Shown piece after piece: positions 18,816 to 27,850 of a stretch of DNA of 64,000 nt. The stretch's first letter is position 1. Each line of letters starts with the position of its first letter. The notes beneath the pieces were generated by a model that was not told where the DNA came from, made no database searches, and saw nothing but the letters and a program-made list of their open reading frames with translations. The stretch is from NCBI GenBank assembly GCA_963841405.1, contig CAWJCM010000001.1, positions 186,001-250,000 on the forward strand. Reading direction: 5' to 3'. Source of the DNA: DATBLE01 sp963841405 (GTDB lineage: Bacteria; Actinomycetota; Thermoleophilia; Gaiellales; Gaiellaceae). The position numbers and the translations under genes were made by a program.

Positions 18816-18975
18816 GCAGCAGAGGGGTTCGCAGCGCCGCTCCGGAGCCGATTGCGTCGTCCGGCCAGAATGACCAGATCAGCCGACGCGTCGAGGGAGG
18901 CATACAGCCGTTCCCGGCGAAGCGCGGAGCCGTGGTACTGGTTGAAGGTCTCGCCGGTCTCCTCGGCGAGCTCGG

Positions 18976-19584
18976 CTACCAGCGTTCCCAGTGCACCACG
19001 TCCTCGAGCGAGCGGCGGCGGCGGCGCAGGGTCTCCCTCCGCTTCTCCACATCCGGCTCCGGCGCCGCGCGGCCGATCGTGACCACGCCGACGATCTCGA
19101 GGTCGTCCGGCATGCCCAGCAGCTCGCGCAGGCGGTCGTTGTCGTCGCCGACGAGACCGAAGAGGCCTGCGCCCAGTCCTTCGTCGACCGCGGCAAGCAG
19201 AAGGATCATGATCGCCTTGCCCGCGTCGACCCACCACCACGGGACGCGCCATTCGATCTCGTCCTCGCCCTCCGGCATCTTGTCGGGCTCGCGGTAGCGA
19301 TCGTGATAGTCGTTCTCGCGCATCGCAACGACGACCTGCACGGGCGCGCGGCTGATCCAGGGCTCGAACCCCATCTTCACGTACTCCGGCTCCCGCGCGA
19401 GCTCTGCGACTCGCGCACGCGTCTCCGCCTCGGTGATGACCACCATCCTCACGCCCTGGCTGAACCCGCCGCTGGGTGCCCTGCGACCCCGCGCGACGAT
19501 CCGCTCAACCACCTCGCGGTCGACCGGATCGTCCGTGTAGTTCCGGACCATTCTCCTTCGGCGCAGAACCTCGGCAAACTCCAA
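18976..19584 (-). CDS. nitroreductase-family protein
   Basis: A 202-residue FMN-dependent nitroreductase-fold protein. The TTG at 19584 is chosen because it gives MEFAEVLRRRRMVRNY, the usual opening of this family with the FMN-phosphate-binding RRRRMVR cluster; longer starts would overlap the divergent gene. GRRAPSGGFSQGVRMVVI holds FMN contacts, and GLGAGLFGL with RLRELLGMPDDLEIVGVVTIG is the typical C-terminal half. The substrate is unknown; some members reduce nitro compounds or act in cofactor metabolism. Only 7 bases separate its start from the phospholipase-like gene. Confidence 0.85.
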   Translation of the reverse strand: MEFAEVLRRRRMVRNYTDDPVDREVVERIVARGRRAPSGGFSQGVRMVVITEAETRARVAELAREPEYVKMGFEPWISRAPVQVVVAMRENDYHDRYREPDKMPEGEDEIEWRVPWWWVDAGKAIMILLLAAVDEGLGAGLFGLVGDDNDRLRELLGMPDDLEIVGVVTIGRAAPEPDVEKRRETLRRRRRSLEDVVHWERW

Positions 19585-19591
19585 GGCGGCA

Positions 19592-20665
19592 ATGATGTCA
19601 GTCACGACGCTCTCGGACGGCGGGCAGGACCCGGTCACGATCGCGCAGGCGCTCCACGACTTCCTCGCCGCCGCGACGACGTCGCTCGACCTCGCGCTCT
19701 ACGACTTCAAGCTCGGGCCCGGGCTGGAGGAGCTGGTCGTGGACGTGATCGACGAGGCGGGGAGACGCGGCGTCTCCATCCGGCTGATGTACAACGCCGA
19801 CTTCCGGGCGCCGATCCCGGTGCCGCCCCCGCCGCAGGCCACACCCGAGGACGTCGCGCGGCTGACGGTGCCGACGAAGCCGATCGCGGGGATCCCCGAC
19901 CTCATGCACCACAAGTACGTCGTCCGCGACAGCGCCTCCGTCTGGACGGGCTCGACGAACTGGACCGACGACTCGTGGTCGCGCGAGGAGAACGTGATCA
20001 TCACGCTGGACTCAGCGGAGCTCGCCCACGCGTTCACGCTCGACTTCGAGCAGCTCTGGGCGTCGGGCAACGTCGAGGACACGGGCACGGTCGAGCCTCG
20101 GCCCGTCCACGTCGCCGGCGTCGAGATCCGGCCCTGGTTCTGTCCCGGCTTCGGCGACGCCCTCTCGCACCGGATCGCGAAGGCGATCGGCCGGGCGAAG
20201 CGGCGCGTCCGGATCTGCTCGCCGGTGCTGACCGCTGCGCCGGTGCTGGCGACGCTCGCGCAGGTGATCGCCGACGGCAAGGTCGACGTCGCCGGCGCCC
20301 TCGACCAGACGCAGATCGAGGAGGTGCAGGTGCAGTGGGGCCCGACGGGAGTCGCGTCGTGGAAGCTGCCGCTCCTACGCCAGATCGTCTCGTCGGGCCG
20401 GTTCGCGGGCAAGCGTTCGACCCGATGGGGCCCGCAGACGGTGCACGACTACATGCACGCCAAGATGACCATCGCCGACGACGTCGTCTTCCTCGGCTCG
20501 TTCAACCTCTCGCACTCGGGCGAGCAGAACGCCGAGAACGTGCTCGAGATCCACGACGCGGCTTTGGCGGAGCGCCTGGCTGCGTTCGTGGACGGCGTGC
20601 GCGGCAGGTATCCGGTGGCGCACCTCGACGGTCTACCGCAGCCGGCGACCTCTCCGCCGGCCTGA
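19592..20665 (+). CDS. phospholipase D-like domain protein
   Basis: A 357-residue protein with two HKD motifs, as in the PLD superfamily: HHKYVVRDSASVWTGSTN in the N-terminal half and HAKMTIADDVVFLGSFN in the C-terminal half. Each has the His-x-Lys-x4-Asp pattern. The two motifs would form one active site that transfers phosphodiester groups of lipids or nucleic acid. No signal peptide or membrane segment is seen, so it is probably cytosolic, which leaves a nuclease or a lipid enzyme both possible. Two tandem ATG codons (19592, 19595) follow AAGGCGG. Confidence 0.85.
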   Translation: MMSVTTLSDGGQDPVTIAQALHDFLAAATTSLDLALYDFKLGPGLEELVVDVIDEAGRRGVSIRLMYNADFRAPIPVPPPPQATPEDVARLTVPTKPIAGIPDLMHHKYVVRDSASVWTGSTNWTDDSWSREENVIITLDSAELAHAFTLDFEQLWASGNVEDTGTVEPRPVHVAGVEIRPWFCPGFGDALSHRIAKAIGRAKRRVRICSPVLTAAPVLATLAQVIADGKVDVAGALDQTQIEEVQVQWGPTGVASWKLPLLRQIVSSGRFAGKRSTRWGPQTVHDYMHAKMTIADDVVFLGSFNLSHSGEQNAENVLEIHDAALAERLAAFVDGVRGRYPVAHLDGLPQPATSPPA

Positions 20666-20669
20666 GCTT

Positions 20670-21077
20670 TCAGATCTCTTCGAGGCGCGTGTGGGGCGGT
20701 TCGGCGGTCAGTTCGCCGCGGCCGATCGCCGCGGCGACGTCCTGTTGGACCTGCTTGCGCGCAGACCGCTTCGTGACCTTCCAGAGACGGTGCTCAGGCG
20801 GTGGGCCCTGCGTGTCGGCCCGAATCATCACCCCGAAGGTTGCGCCGACGAACCCGACCGCCCAGACGACGAACATCGCGACGACGAGAATCCACAGGAT
20901 TCCCGTGTTATGGCGGAAGATCCAGATCATCACCCCCGCGATGATCGCGGTGACGACGACATGCGCCCAGAAGAGCGGCGTCTCGCGCGACTCCTTCATC
21001 GATCGCTTTCGGCGCTCGCTCGAGACGAGCCACTCGCGGCCATCAGGCGTATTGACCTTCTGGGGGGCGCCGGCCAT
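20670..21077 (-). CDS. small membrane protein, two predicted transmembrane helices
   Basis: A 135-residue protein I cannot assign. The N-terminal 33 residues are polar and charged (SSERRKRSMKESRETP). Two hydrophobic segments follow at about 35-53 (FWAHVVVTAIIAGVMIWIF) and 60-84 (ILWILVVAMFVVWAVGFVGA). The C-terminal 45 residues are polar, predicted cytosolic. It lies downstream of guaA with its own TAGCGT box 9 bases before the ATG, so leaderless expression is likely. Its stop lies 5 bases from the end of the convergent phospholipase gene. Confidence 0.7.
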   Translation of the reverse strand: MAGAPQKVNTPDGREWLVSSERRKRSMKESRETPLFWAHVVVTAIIAGVMIWIFRHNTGILWILVVAMFVVWAVGFVGATFGVMIRADTQGPPPEHRLWKVTKRSARKQVQQDVAAAIGRGELTAEPPHTRLEEI

Positions 21078-21106
21078 GCGCGCGGGACGCTACAGGATCC
21101 GCCCGA

Positions 21107-22660
21107 TCATTCCCATTCGATCGTTGCCGGCGGCTTGGACGACAGGTCGAGCGCAACGCGGTTCACGGCGGGGATCTCGTTCGTCATGCGACTCGAGATC
21201 GTCTCCAGCAGGTCGTAGGGCAGCCTCGCCCAGTCGGCGGTCATCGCGTCCTCCGAGGTGACGGCGCGGATCACGATCGGGTAGCCGTAGGTGCGCTCGT
21301 CGCCCTGGACGCCGACTGAACGGATCGCGGGCAGCACGGCGAAGCACTGCCAGAGCTCGCGATAGAGGCCGGCCTTCCGGACTTCCTCCAGCAGGATCGC
21401 GTCGGCCTCACGGAGGATCTCGAGGCGCTCGCGGGTGACGTCGCCGATGATCCGGATCGCCAGGCCGGGGCCGGGGAACGGGTGCCGCCAGACCATCGCC
21501 TCCGGCAGCCCGAGCTCCTCCCCCACCCGCCGCACCTCGTCCTTGAACAGCGAGCGGAGCGGCTCGACCAGCTCCATCGCCATGTCGTCGGGCAGGCCGC
21601 CGACGTTGTGGTGCGACTTGATCTTGGCGGCGACGCCCTCGGTGCCTCCCGACTCGATCACGTCGGAGTAGAGCGTCCCCTGGACGAGGAACGGCACGCG
21701 GCCGAGCTTGTCGGCCTCCGCCTCGAAGACCCGGATGAACTCCTCCCCGACGATGCGCCGCTTCTCCTCGGGCTCGGTCACGCCCTCGAGCCGGGCGAGG
21801 AACCGCTCGGCGGCGTCCACGTGGACGAGCGGAACGTGGAAGTGGCCCTCGAACGTCTCGACCACCTGCGCCGCCTCGTCTTTCCTCAGCAGGCCGTGGT
21901 CGACGAACACGCAGGTGAGCTGGTCGCCGACCGCCTTGTACACGAGCAGCGCGGCGACGGCGGAATCGACTCCGCCTGAGAGGCCGCAGAGGACTCGCTC
22001 GTTGCCCACCTGGGCGCGAATGCGATCGACCTGTTCCTCGATCACCGCCGCCGGCGTCCATGTCGGGCGTGCGCCTGTCACGCCGTACAGGAAGTTCTTC
22101 AGCACCTCCTGCCCGCGGGGCGTGTGCACGACCTCCGGGTGGAACTGGACGCCGTAGAGGCCGCGCTCGGGCGCTTCGAACGCCGCGATCGGAGTCGACG
22201 GCGACTCTGCCGTCACGGTTGCCCCTGTCGGTGGTGCTATGACGGCATCTCGATGGCTCATCCATGCCGTTTGCTGCTCGGGAAGGCTCTCGCCTAGCGC
22301 TCCGCGCAAGCGGACCGCCGTCTTGCCGAACTCGGATGCGCCGGTGCGCTCGACCCGGCCGCCGAGGTCCTGCGCCATCAGCTGCATGCCGTAGCAGATG
22401 CCGAGCACGGGCACGCCGAGGTCGTAGATGCCGGGGTCGACCTGCGGTGCGTCGTCGGCGTAGACAGAGGCCGGGCCGCCGCTGAGGATCAACGCGGCGG
22501 GCTTGCGGGCGCGGAGCGACGCGGCGGTCGAACGGTGCCCGACGAGCTCCGAGTAGACGCGCGCCTCGCGGACCCTCCGGGCGATCAGCTGTGAGTACTG
22601 GCCACCGAGGTCGACGACCAGCACCGGTCGTTCCTCCGGCACGGTCCTATCCAGGGACAT
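21107..22660 (-). CDS. guaA: GMP synthase (glutamine-hydrolysing)
   Basis: Converts XMP to GMP using glutamine and ATP. The 517 residues hold an N-terminal class I amidotransferase domain with the nucleophilic Cys in VLGICYGMQLMA and the His/Glu pair in GVQFHPEV. The ATP-pyrophosphatase loop is LCGLSGGVDSAVAALL, and the C-terminal dimerisation part ends LSSKPPATIEWE, the classic GuaA terminus. The ATG at 22660 is chosen over an earlier in-frame codon because the reading MSLDRTVPEERPVLVVDLGG needs no longer leader. It follows guaB, its pathway predecessor, by 28 bases. Confidence 0.97.
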   Translation of the reverse strand: MSLDRTVPEERPVLVVDLGGQYSQLIARRVREARVYSELVGHRSTAASLRARKPAALILSGGPASVYADDAPQVDPGIYDLGVPVLGICYGMQLMAQDLGGRVERTGASEFGKTAVRLRGALGESLPEQQTAWMSHRDAVIAPPTGATVTAESPSTPIAAFEAPERGLYGVQFHPEVVHTPRGQEVLKNFLYGVTGARPTWTPAAVIEEQVDRIRAQVGNERVLCGLSGGVDSAVAALLVYKAVGDQLTCVFVDHGLLRKDEAAQVVETFEGHFHVPLVHVDAAERFLARLEGVTEPEEKRRIVGEEFIRVFEAEADKLGRVPFLVQGTLYSDVIESGGTEGVAAKIKSHHNVGGLPDDMAMELVEPLRSLFKDEVRRVGEELGLPEAMVWRHPFPGPGLAIRIIGDVTRERLEILREADAILLEEVRKAGLYRELWQCFAVLPAIRSVGVQGDERTYGYPIVIRAVTSEDAMTADWARLPYDLLETISSRMTNEIPAVNRVALDLSSKPPATIEWE

Positions 22661-22688
22661 CGCGTCCGGAGCGGGGAACGGCAGCACC

Positions 22689-24203
22689 TCAGCGCCGATA
22701 GTTGGGCGCCTCCTTCGTGATCGTCATGTCGTGCGGGTGGCTCTCCTGGATGCCGGCGGCGGAGATGCGGACGAAGCGAGTGCGCTCCTTCATCTCCTCG
22801 ATCGTGGCGGCGCCGCAATAGCCCATCGACTGGCGCAGCCCGCCGACGAGCTGGTGGAGCACGGCCTGCACCGGCCCCTTGTACGGAACGCGTCCCTCGA
22901 TCCCCTCGGGAACGAGTTTGTCGACGTCCTCGACGTCGCCCTGGAAATAGCGGTCCTTCGAGAACGAGCGGGCCTTCATCGCGCCGAGCGACCCCATGCC
23001 GCGGTACTCCTTGTAGCGCTCGCCCTGCACGAGGATCACGTCGCCGGGCGCCTCGTCCGTGCCGGCGACGACGGAGCCGAGCATCACCGAGTCCGCGCCC
23101 GCCGCGATCGCCTTGGCGACGTCGCCCGAGTTGCGGATGCCACCGTCCGCGATCAGAGGGACACCCTCGGCTGCGCACGCGCTGGCGCAGTCGAAGACCG
23201 CCGTCACCTGCGGGACGCCGACGCCGGCGACCACGCGGGTCGTGCACGCCGCGCCAGGCCCGACGCCGACCTTGACGCCGTCGACGCCGACGGCGATGAG
23301 CGCCTCGGCGGCGTCCGCCGTGGCGACGTTGCCGGCGACGAGTTGGGTATCGAGCTGTTCGCGGATGCGGCCGGCCATCTCGAGCACGCCGCGCGAATGG
23401 CCGTGCGCCGTGTCGAGCACGAGCACGTCGGCACCGGCGGCCGCGAGCGCCTCGGCACGCTCGAGCGCGTCAGTGCCGACGCCGATCGCGGCGCCGACCC
23501 GCAGGCGGCCCTGCTCGTCCTTCGTCGCGTCGGGGTACTCGATCCGCTTCGAGATGTCCTTGACCGTGATCAGTCCGCTGAGCCGCCCGTCGGCGTCGAC
23601 GACCGGGAGCTTCTCCACCTTGTTCCGGTGGAGGATCCGCTCGGCCTCGTCGAGGGTCGTGCCGACAGGTGCCGTGACCAGGTCGCGGGCCGTCATCAGC
23701 GCGCTGACCGGCTGGGCCGTGTCGGTCTCGAAGCGGAGGTCGCGGTTGGTGAGGATGCCGACGAGGATCCCGTCGTCGTCCGTGATCGGGACGCCCGAGA
23801 TGCGGTAGCGGGACATCAGCTCGAGCGCGTCGGCCACGCGCGCGTGCGGCGGCAGCGTCACGGGCTCGACGATCATCCCTGCCTCCGAGCGCTTGACCTT
23901 GTCGACCTCGGCGAGCTGGTCCTCGATCGAGAGGTTGCGGTGGACGATGCCGATACCTCCGACGCGCGCAAGCGCGATTGCCAGGCGGGCTTCGGTGACG
24001 GTGTCCATCGCCGCGGAGACGACCGGGATCGCGAGCTCGAGCTCGCGCGTCAGGCGCGTCCGCGTCGAGACGTCGTTCGGGAGCACCTCGGAGGAGGCCG
24101 GGACGAGCAGAACGTCGTCGAACGCAAGCCCCTCCCGCGCGAACTTGTCCTCCAGCGCGAGGAGGCGCTCGACTGCGACGGAACCCAGCTCCAGGCCTTC
24201 CAA
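22689..24203 (-). CDS. guaB: inosine-5'-monophosphate dehydrogenase
   Basis: Oxidises IMP to XMP with NAD, the committed step to guanine nucleotides. The 504 residues have the opening LAFDDVLLVPASSEVLP, two CBS domains roughly at 110-235 (ADALELMSRYRISGVPITDD; LHRNKVEKLPVVDADG), and the catalytic cysteine loop GVGPGAACTTRVVAG. LIADGGIRNSGDVAKAI follows. A TTG start at 24203 looks odd, but TAAGCT lies 7 bases before it, the same spacing as other leaderless genes here, which supports it. The flap region has a long insert typical of bacterial IMPDH. Confidence 0.96.
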   Translation of the reverse strand: MEGLELGSVAVERLLALEDKFAREGLAFDDVLLVPASSEVLPNDVSTRTRLTRELELAIPVVSAAMDTVTEARLAIALARVGGIGIVHRNLSIEDQLAEVDKVKRSEAGMIVEPVTLPPHARVADALELMSRYRISGVPITDDDGILVGILTNRDLRFETDTAQPVSALMTARDLVTAPVGTTLDEAERILHRNKVEKLPVVDADGRLSGLITVKDISKRIEYPDATKDEQGRLRVGAAIGVGTDALERAEALAAAGADVLVLDTAHGHSRGVLEMAGRIREQLDTQLVAGNVATADAAEALIAVGVDGVKVGVGPGAACTTRVVAGVGVPQVTAVFDCASACAAEGVPLIADGGIRNSGDVAKAIAAGADSVMLGSVVAGTDEAPGDVILVQGERYKEYRGMGSLGAMKARSFSKDRYFQGDVEDVDKLVPEGIEGRVPYKGPVQAVLHQLVGGLRQSMGYCGAATIEEMKERTRFVRISAAGIQESHPHDMTITKEAPNYRR

Positions 24204-24240
24204 GGAGGACAGCTTAGCGCCGCCTCCGGCCGTCCCCAGG

Positions 24241-24269
24241 CACGGGGGAAACAGCCGGTTTCCCCCGTG
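24241..24269. terminator. perfect 12-base hairpin downstream of the sugar kinase gene
   Basis: CACGGGGGAAAC (24241-24252) pairs perfectly with 24258-24269 around a 5-base loop. It lies between the fructokinase-type gene and guaB, both leftward, and would end the dacA-kinase transcript. No T-run follows, as is common for high-GC terminators. Confidence 0.6.
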
Positions 24270-24370
24270 GGGCCCCTTCCGAGCTCCGCCGACGGCTTCG
24301 CCATCGGCGTTCGCGATTGGTTCCAGGGACGAGCGTCAGGGCCGCGGCCGCCATGTCGGCCGCGGCGGCG

Positions 24371-25324
24371 CTATACACCGACCTGCTCGAGCTCGCCGAC
24401 CTCGACGTCCGCCTCGAGGCCCGCAGCCTCCTTAGGCTCGAAGCGACCCGCTCCCACCTCGAATGTGGAGGCCGCGCCGGCCGCGACCGCGTCGCGCAGC
24501 GTCTCCTCCGTCGTCCGTCCGACGGCGTGGGCGGCGATGTAGGCGGCGAGCAGGACGTCGCCGCTGCCGACGCTCGAAACCGCCTCGACCTGCGGAGCGA
24601 CGGCGCGGTAGCGCCGCAGCTTGCGGCCCTCGCGCAGGCGCGCGAAGCAGCCGCTCTCGTTCGTGATCAGCACGTTCCGCGCCCCGAGCTCGGCGATGTG
24701 CTCGAGCGCGAGGGCGAAGTCCTGGCGCTCGTAGAACTCCTGCCCGACGAGCGCCTCCGCCTCGCGCTGGTTCGGCGAGACGAGGAACGGCTCCGCCTCC
24801 AGGCCGAGCCGCAGCGGCTCGCCCTCCGAGTCGAGGACGGTCAGCACCTGGCGGCGGCTGAGGTCGCGGATCAGCTCGGCGTAGAAGCCGTCGCCGACGC
24901 CGCGGGGAAGCGACCCGGCGAGCACGACGAACTCGGCACCGCCGGCGAGGTAGTGCAGCTTGTCGAGCAGCATCTGCAGCTCTTCCGGCTCGACGTGCGG
25001 CCCCCACTCGTTGATCTCCGTGTAGGTGCCCCCGGTCGGGTCGACGACCGCGGTCGAGGTCCGCGACTCGCCGCCGATGCGGACGAAGTCGTTGAGGATC
25101 GCCTCGCCGGTCAGCTCCTCGATGATCCGCGTCCCTGTCCGCCCGCCGGCGAGCCCCGTCGCGACGACCGGCACGCCGAGCCGCTTCAGCGCACGAGCGA
25201 CGTTGATCCCCTTGCCGCCGGCGAGGGTGAGCCCAGCGCTCGCGCGGTGGCGCTGGCCGAGTTGGAAGTTCGGCACGGTCAGCGTGCGGTCGATGGCCGC
25301 GTTGAGAGTGACGGTGACGATCAC
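24371..25324 (-). CDS. PfkB-family sugar kinase, 1-phosphofructokinase-like
   Basis: A 317-residue ribokinase-fold kinase. The opening VTVTLNAAIDRTLTVPNF is characteristic of the 1-phosphofructokinase/tagatose-6-phosphate kinase branch. GGKGINVARALKRLG is the first PfkB signature, and SSVGSGDVLLAAYIA contains the catalytic Asp (usually GAGD). LAGSLPRG and LVSPNQREAEAL are also typical. It would phosphorylate a sugar phosphate with ATP. No PTS genes are nearby, so the fructose link is unproven. The GTG start overlaps the dacA stop as GTGA, so the two are translationally coupled, an unexpected partnership. Confidence 0.85.
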   Translation of the reverse strand: MIVTVTLNAAIDRTLTVPNFQLGQRHRASAGLTLAGGKGINVARALKRLGVPVVATGLAGGRTGTRIIEELTGEAILNDFVRIGGESRTSTAVVDPTGGTYTEINEWGPHVEPEELQMLLDKLHYLAGGAEFVVLAGSLPRGVGDGFYAELIRDLSRRQVLTVLDSEGEPLRLGLEAEPFLVSPNQREAEALVGQEFYERQDFALALEHIAELGARNVLITNESGCFARLREGRKLRRYRAVAPQVEAVSSVGSGDVLLAAYIAAHAVGRTTEETLRDAVAAGAASTFEVGAGRFEPKEAAGLEADVEVGELEQVGV

Positions 25325-26439
25325 GAGAACCAGCCTCCGATGTGGTGCAGAGTGCGCTTGGTGTACCAACCTGTGCGGCCGAGAACCCCCGGCTTCGGGA
25401 TCGCCCTGGCCGCGACCAGCGGGCTGCCGGCGATCAGTTTACGGCCAGCGTAGACCTGGACGCGGCCGAGCTGCTGGCCTTTCCTGACCGGCAGCGAAAC
25501 GACAGTCGGCGCGACCACCCGCTCGGTCAACATCCGCTCGACCCGGACGATCCGCTTCGCGGGTGCCGCGGCGACGAGCGCCAGCGCGCGGCGCCCGTAC
25601 GGCGCCCTGGCGGTCGCGTAGACCCGCCCCGGCGAGATGGCGTGGACCGTGCGGTAGCGGCTCAACCCCCAAGTGAGCAGGGCGGCCAGGTCCGTGTTCC
25701 GGATGTCGCGCGCGGGGCTGCCGAGCAACGTGGCGTACACGGTCACGCCGTGCGACCGCGCGGCCGCCACCTCCGACCAGCCCGCGGCGCCGGTGTGCCC
25801 GGTCTTGACGCCGAAGATCCCCGGGTACGTCGCGAGCAGGTCGTTCCAGGTGGTCAGCGTCCGGGCTCCCGAGATCTGCGCCGTCTTCTCGCCGACGACC
25901 CGGCGGATCACCGGGTTCTTCATCGCGATCCGGGCGAGGCGGGTGACGTCGTGGGCGCTCGAGTAGTGGTCGGGCGCGTCCAGGCCGTCCGGGTTGGCGA
26001 AGTGCGTGTCCGGCAGCCCCAGCTTCGCCGCCTCGGCGTTCATCATCGCGACGAACGCCGCCTGGCTTCCGCCGATGTGCTCGGCGAGGGCGACCGCCGC
26101 GTCGTTCGCGCTCTGGATCAGCGCCGCCTCGATCAGTTCTCCGACGGTGAGCCGGTCGCCCTTCTGCAGGTAGATCGACGACTCGCCAACCGCGGCCGCC
26201 TGGCGGCTGACCGTGACGACGTCGTCGAGCCGCGCATGCTCGAGGGCGACCAGCACGGTCATCAGCTTCGTGATGCTCGCGATCGGGAGCCGGGCGCGGT
26301 CGTTCCGTTCCGCGAGGACCTCGCCGGTGACCCCGTTCTGGACGAGATAGGCACGGGCGGAAACCTGTGGCGCGCCCGCGAACGCCTCCGGCGCGAGCAG
26401 CAGGAGCACGGCCGCTAGCAGCGCCAGCCGGAGTCTCAC
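25321..26439 (-). CDS. dacA: D-alanyl-D-alanine carboxypeptidase (penicillin-binding protein 5/6 type)
   Basis: Trims the terminal D-Ala from peptidoglycan stem peptides outside the membrane. The 372 residues begin with a signal peptide (LALLAAVLLLLAPEAFAGA). The three serine-protease-like motifs are intact: SxxK as ASITKLM (Ser at about 55), SxN as SANDAA, and KTG as GVKTGHTG. The C-terminal part is a beta-rich domain without an obvious amphipathic anchor. A TACCCT box lies 8 bases before the GTG start, with no Shine-Dalgarno. The LysM gene lies 17 bases upstream, so a cell-wall context fits. Confidence 0.92.
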   Translation of the reverse strand: MRLRLALLAAVLLLLAPEAFAGAPQVSARAYLVQNGVTGEVLAERNDRARLPIASITKLMTVLVALEHARLDDVVTVSRQAAAVGESSIYLQKGDRLTVGELIEAALIQSANDAAVALAEHIGGSQAAFVAMMNAEAAKLGLPDTHFANPDGLDAPDHYSSAHDVTRLARIAMKNPVIRRVVGEKTAQISGARTLTTWNDLLATYPGIFGVKTGHTGAAGWSEVAAARSHGVTVYATLLGSPARDIRNTDLAALLTWGLSRYRTVHAISPGRVYATARAPYGRRALALVAAAPAKRIVRVERMLTERVVAPTVVSLPVRKGQQLGRVQVYAGRKLIAGSPLVAARAIPKPGVLGRTGWYTKRTLHHIGGWFS

Positions 26440-26456
26440 GGCCGCGAAGGGTAGCG

Positions 26457-26768
26457 CTAGCGGATGCGCACCTGCGAGCCGGGGGTGAGCGCGGTCGGCA
26501 CCACGCCGGGGTTCAGACGGAGCAGCGAATCGACCGTCGTCCCGTAGCGCGTCGCAATCGCGCCGAGGGTGTCGCCGCTCTGGATCACGTACCAGCGCTT
26601 CGGCGGTGCCGGCTTCGCGCGCGTCGCTGTCGACGACGCCTCGGCCTGCTTGACGGACGGCTGCGCATTCGCCGGCCGGCCGTCGGAGCGCAGGCCGCTG
26701 CGCACGGCGAGGGCGACGACGGTGGCCACGAGCAGGAAGGCGGCGGGAGCTGCGTAGCGCAGGAGCAC
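26457..26768 (-). CDS. LysM-domain membrane-anchored protein
   Basis: A 103-residue protein with a short N-terminus, one hydrophobic segment at about residues 5-23 (YAAPAAFLLVATVVALAV), a proline/serine-rich linker, and a C-terminal LysM domain (WYVIQSGDTLGAIATRYGTT to GSQVRIR). LysM binds peptidoglycan, so the domain should lie outside the cell, anchored by the single helix. I chose the GTG at 26768, which has AGGGA four bases upstream; a GTG inside the end of pyrF would add about 28 residues. It precedes dacA, consistent with wall remodelling. Confidence 0.8.
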   Translation of the reverse strand: MLLRYAAPAAFLLVATVVALAVRSGLRSDGRPANAQPSVKQAEASSTATRAKPAPPKRWYVIQSGDTLGAIATRYGTTVDSLLRLNPGVVPTALTPGSQVRIR

Positions 26769-26827
26769 ACGCCGTCCCTGCTCACCACCCGGCCAGCTCG
26801 GTCGGCGCGCCCACGAGCCGGCCTGGC

Positions 26828-27745
26828 CTACCAGCCTGAGACTTTCCACACCTCGTGATTCAACCGCGCCGCCTCTGCCCCTGCCGCCGCACGCCAGTCG
26901 TCCTCGCCGTCCCTGAACGCGTACATGACCGAACGCGACGCAGCGACGAGGGCGCTCGCAGGTCCGCTCGTGAACGCCCGCGCGATGTCGGCAGGCGTGG
27001 CCCCTTGCGCTCCGATGCCCGGCAGCAGCAGGATCGACTGCGGCAGGAGCTTCCGGGCCTCGGCGATCGCCCGCGGATAGGTGGCGCCGACGATCGCGCC
27101 GATGCTCGACAGGCCGCAGTCGCCGACCACCTCCTCGCCCAGCTCGTTGACGAGCAGCGCGACCTGCTTCCACAGCGGGCGGCCGTCGGAGAGCGCCAGG
27201 TCCTGCACGTCGACCCCGCCCGCGTTCGACGTCTTCACCAGGCAGAAGAGCCCTCCGCCTCCGCGCCGGCAGGCGGCGACGAACGGCTCCAGCGAGTCGC
27301 GCCCGAGGTAGGTGTTCACCGTCAGGGCGTCGGCGATTGGGTAGCCCTGGACACCCGGCTCGAGGTACGCGTCGGCATACGCGCGTGCCGTCGAGCCGAT
27401 GTCGCCGCGCTTGCCGTCGACGATCACCAGGAGTCCGGCCGAGCGCGCGTAGCCCACGACCCGCTCGAAAGCCGCGATTCCGTCCGAGCCGAGCACCTCG
27501 AAGAACGCGAGCTGCGGCTTGACGGCGACGCAATGCGGCGCGACGGCGTCGATGATCCCGCAGCAGAAGCGTGCGGTCGCCTCGGCTGCCGCCGGACGGC
27601 CGATGTGAGCGTCGCCGCGTAGCTCCAGCGGGAGCAGGTCGAGCCGCGGGTCGAGGCCGACGACCAGCTGGCTCCGCCGCTCGCCGACCGCCTCGGCCAA
27701 GCGGTCGGCGAAGGTCGTGGTCGCGACCGCCGTTCCAGACTGCAT
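26828..27745 (-). CDS. pyrF: orotidine-5'-phosphate decarboxylase (long, type 2)
   Basis: The final step of UMP synthesis. The 305 residues match the longer actinobacterial form. The catalytic Lys-Asp network is VDGKRGDIGSTARAYADAYL, preceded by VGLDPRLDLLP; TVNTYLGRDSLEPFV and LPGIGAQGA bind the phosphate. The ATG at 27745 has TAATCT exactly 6 bases upstream and no Shine-Dalgarno, so it is very likely leaderless. A terminator hairpin lies between it and the upstream hup gene. pyrE is nearby but in a separate unit. Confidence 0.94.
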   Translation of the reverse strand: MQSGTAVATTTFADRLAEAVGERRSQLVVGLDPRLDLLPLELRGDAHIGRPAAAEATARFCCGIIDAVAPHCVAVKPQLAFFEVLGSDGIAAFERVVGYARSAGLLVIVDGKRGDIGSTARAYADAYLEPGVQGYPIADALTVNTYLGRDSLEPFVAACRRGGGGLFCLVKTSNAGGVDVQDLALSDGRPLWKQVALLVNELGEEVVGDCGLSSIGAIVGATYPRAIAEARKLLPQSILLLPGIGAQGATPADIARAFTSGPASALVAASRSVMYAFRDGEDDWRAAAGAEAARLNHEVWKVSGW

Positions 27746-27782
27746 CAGGTCAGATTAGACTCGATCAGCGACGAGGAAAGCG

Positions 27783-27807
27783 AAGGGCCGCATTCACAGC
27801 GGCCCTT
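27783..27807 (-). terminator. terminator downstream of hup
   Basis: AAGGGCCGC (27783-27791) pairs perfectly with 27799-27807 around a 7-base loop. Read leftward after hup it is followed by CGCTTTCC, a weak T-containing tail. It separates hup from the pyrF promoter. Confidence 0.65.
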
Positions 27808-27850
27808 TCGCCAATCTCGTCAGCGCCCGACTCGGAGGAGGTGAGTGCGT

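Noticed and set aside
18816..18975. Possible small gene or RNA between rplM and the nitroreductase gene
   Set aside because: No start signal, no family resemblance, and no tRNA-like arms or T-loop consensus could be found.
22731..24542. A 603-codon + strand frame opposite guaB
   Set aside because: It mirrors guaB codons and has no ribosome site or family match that I recognise.
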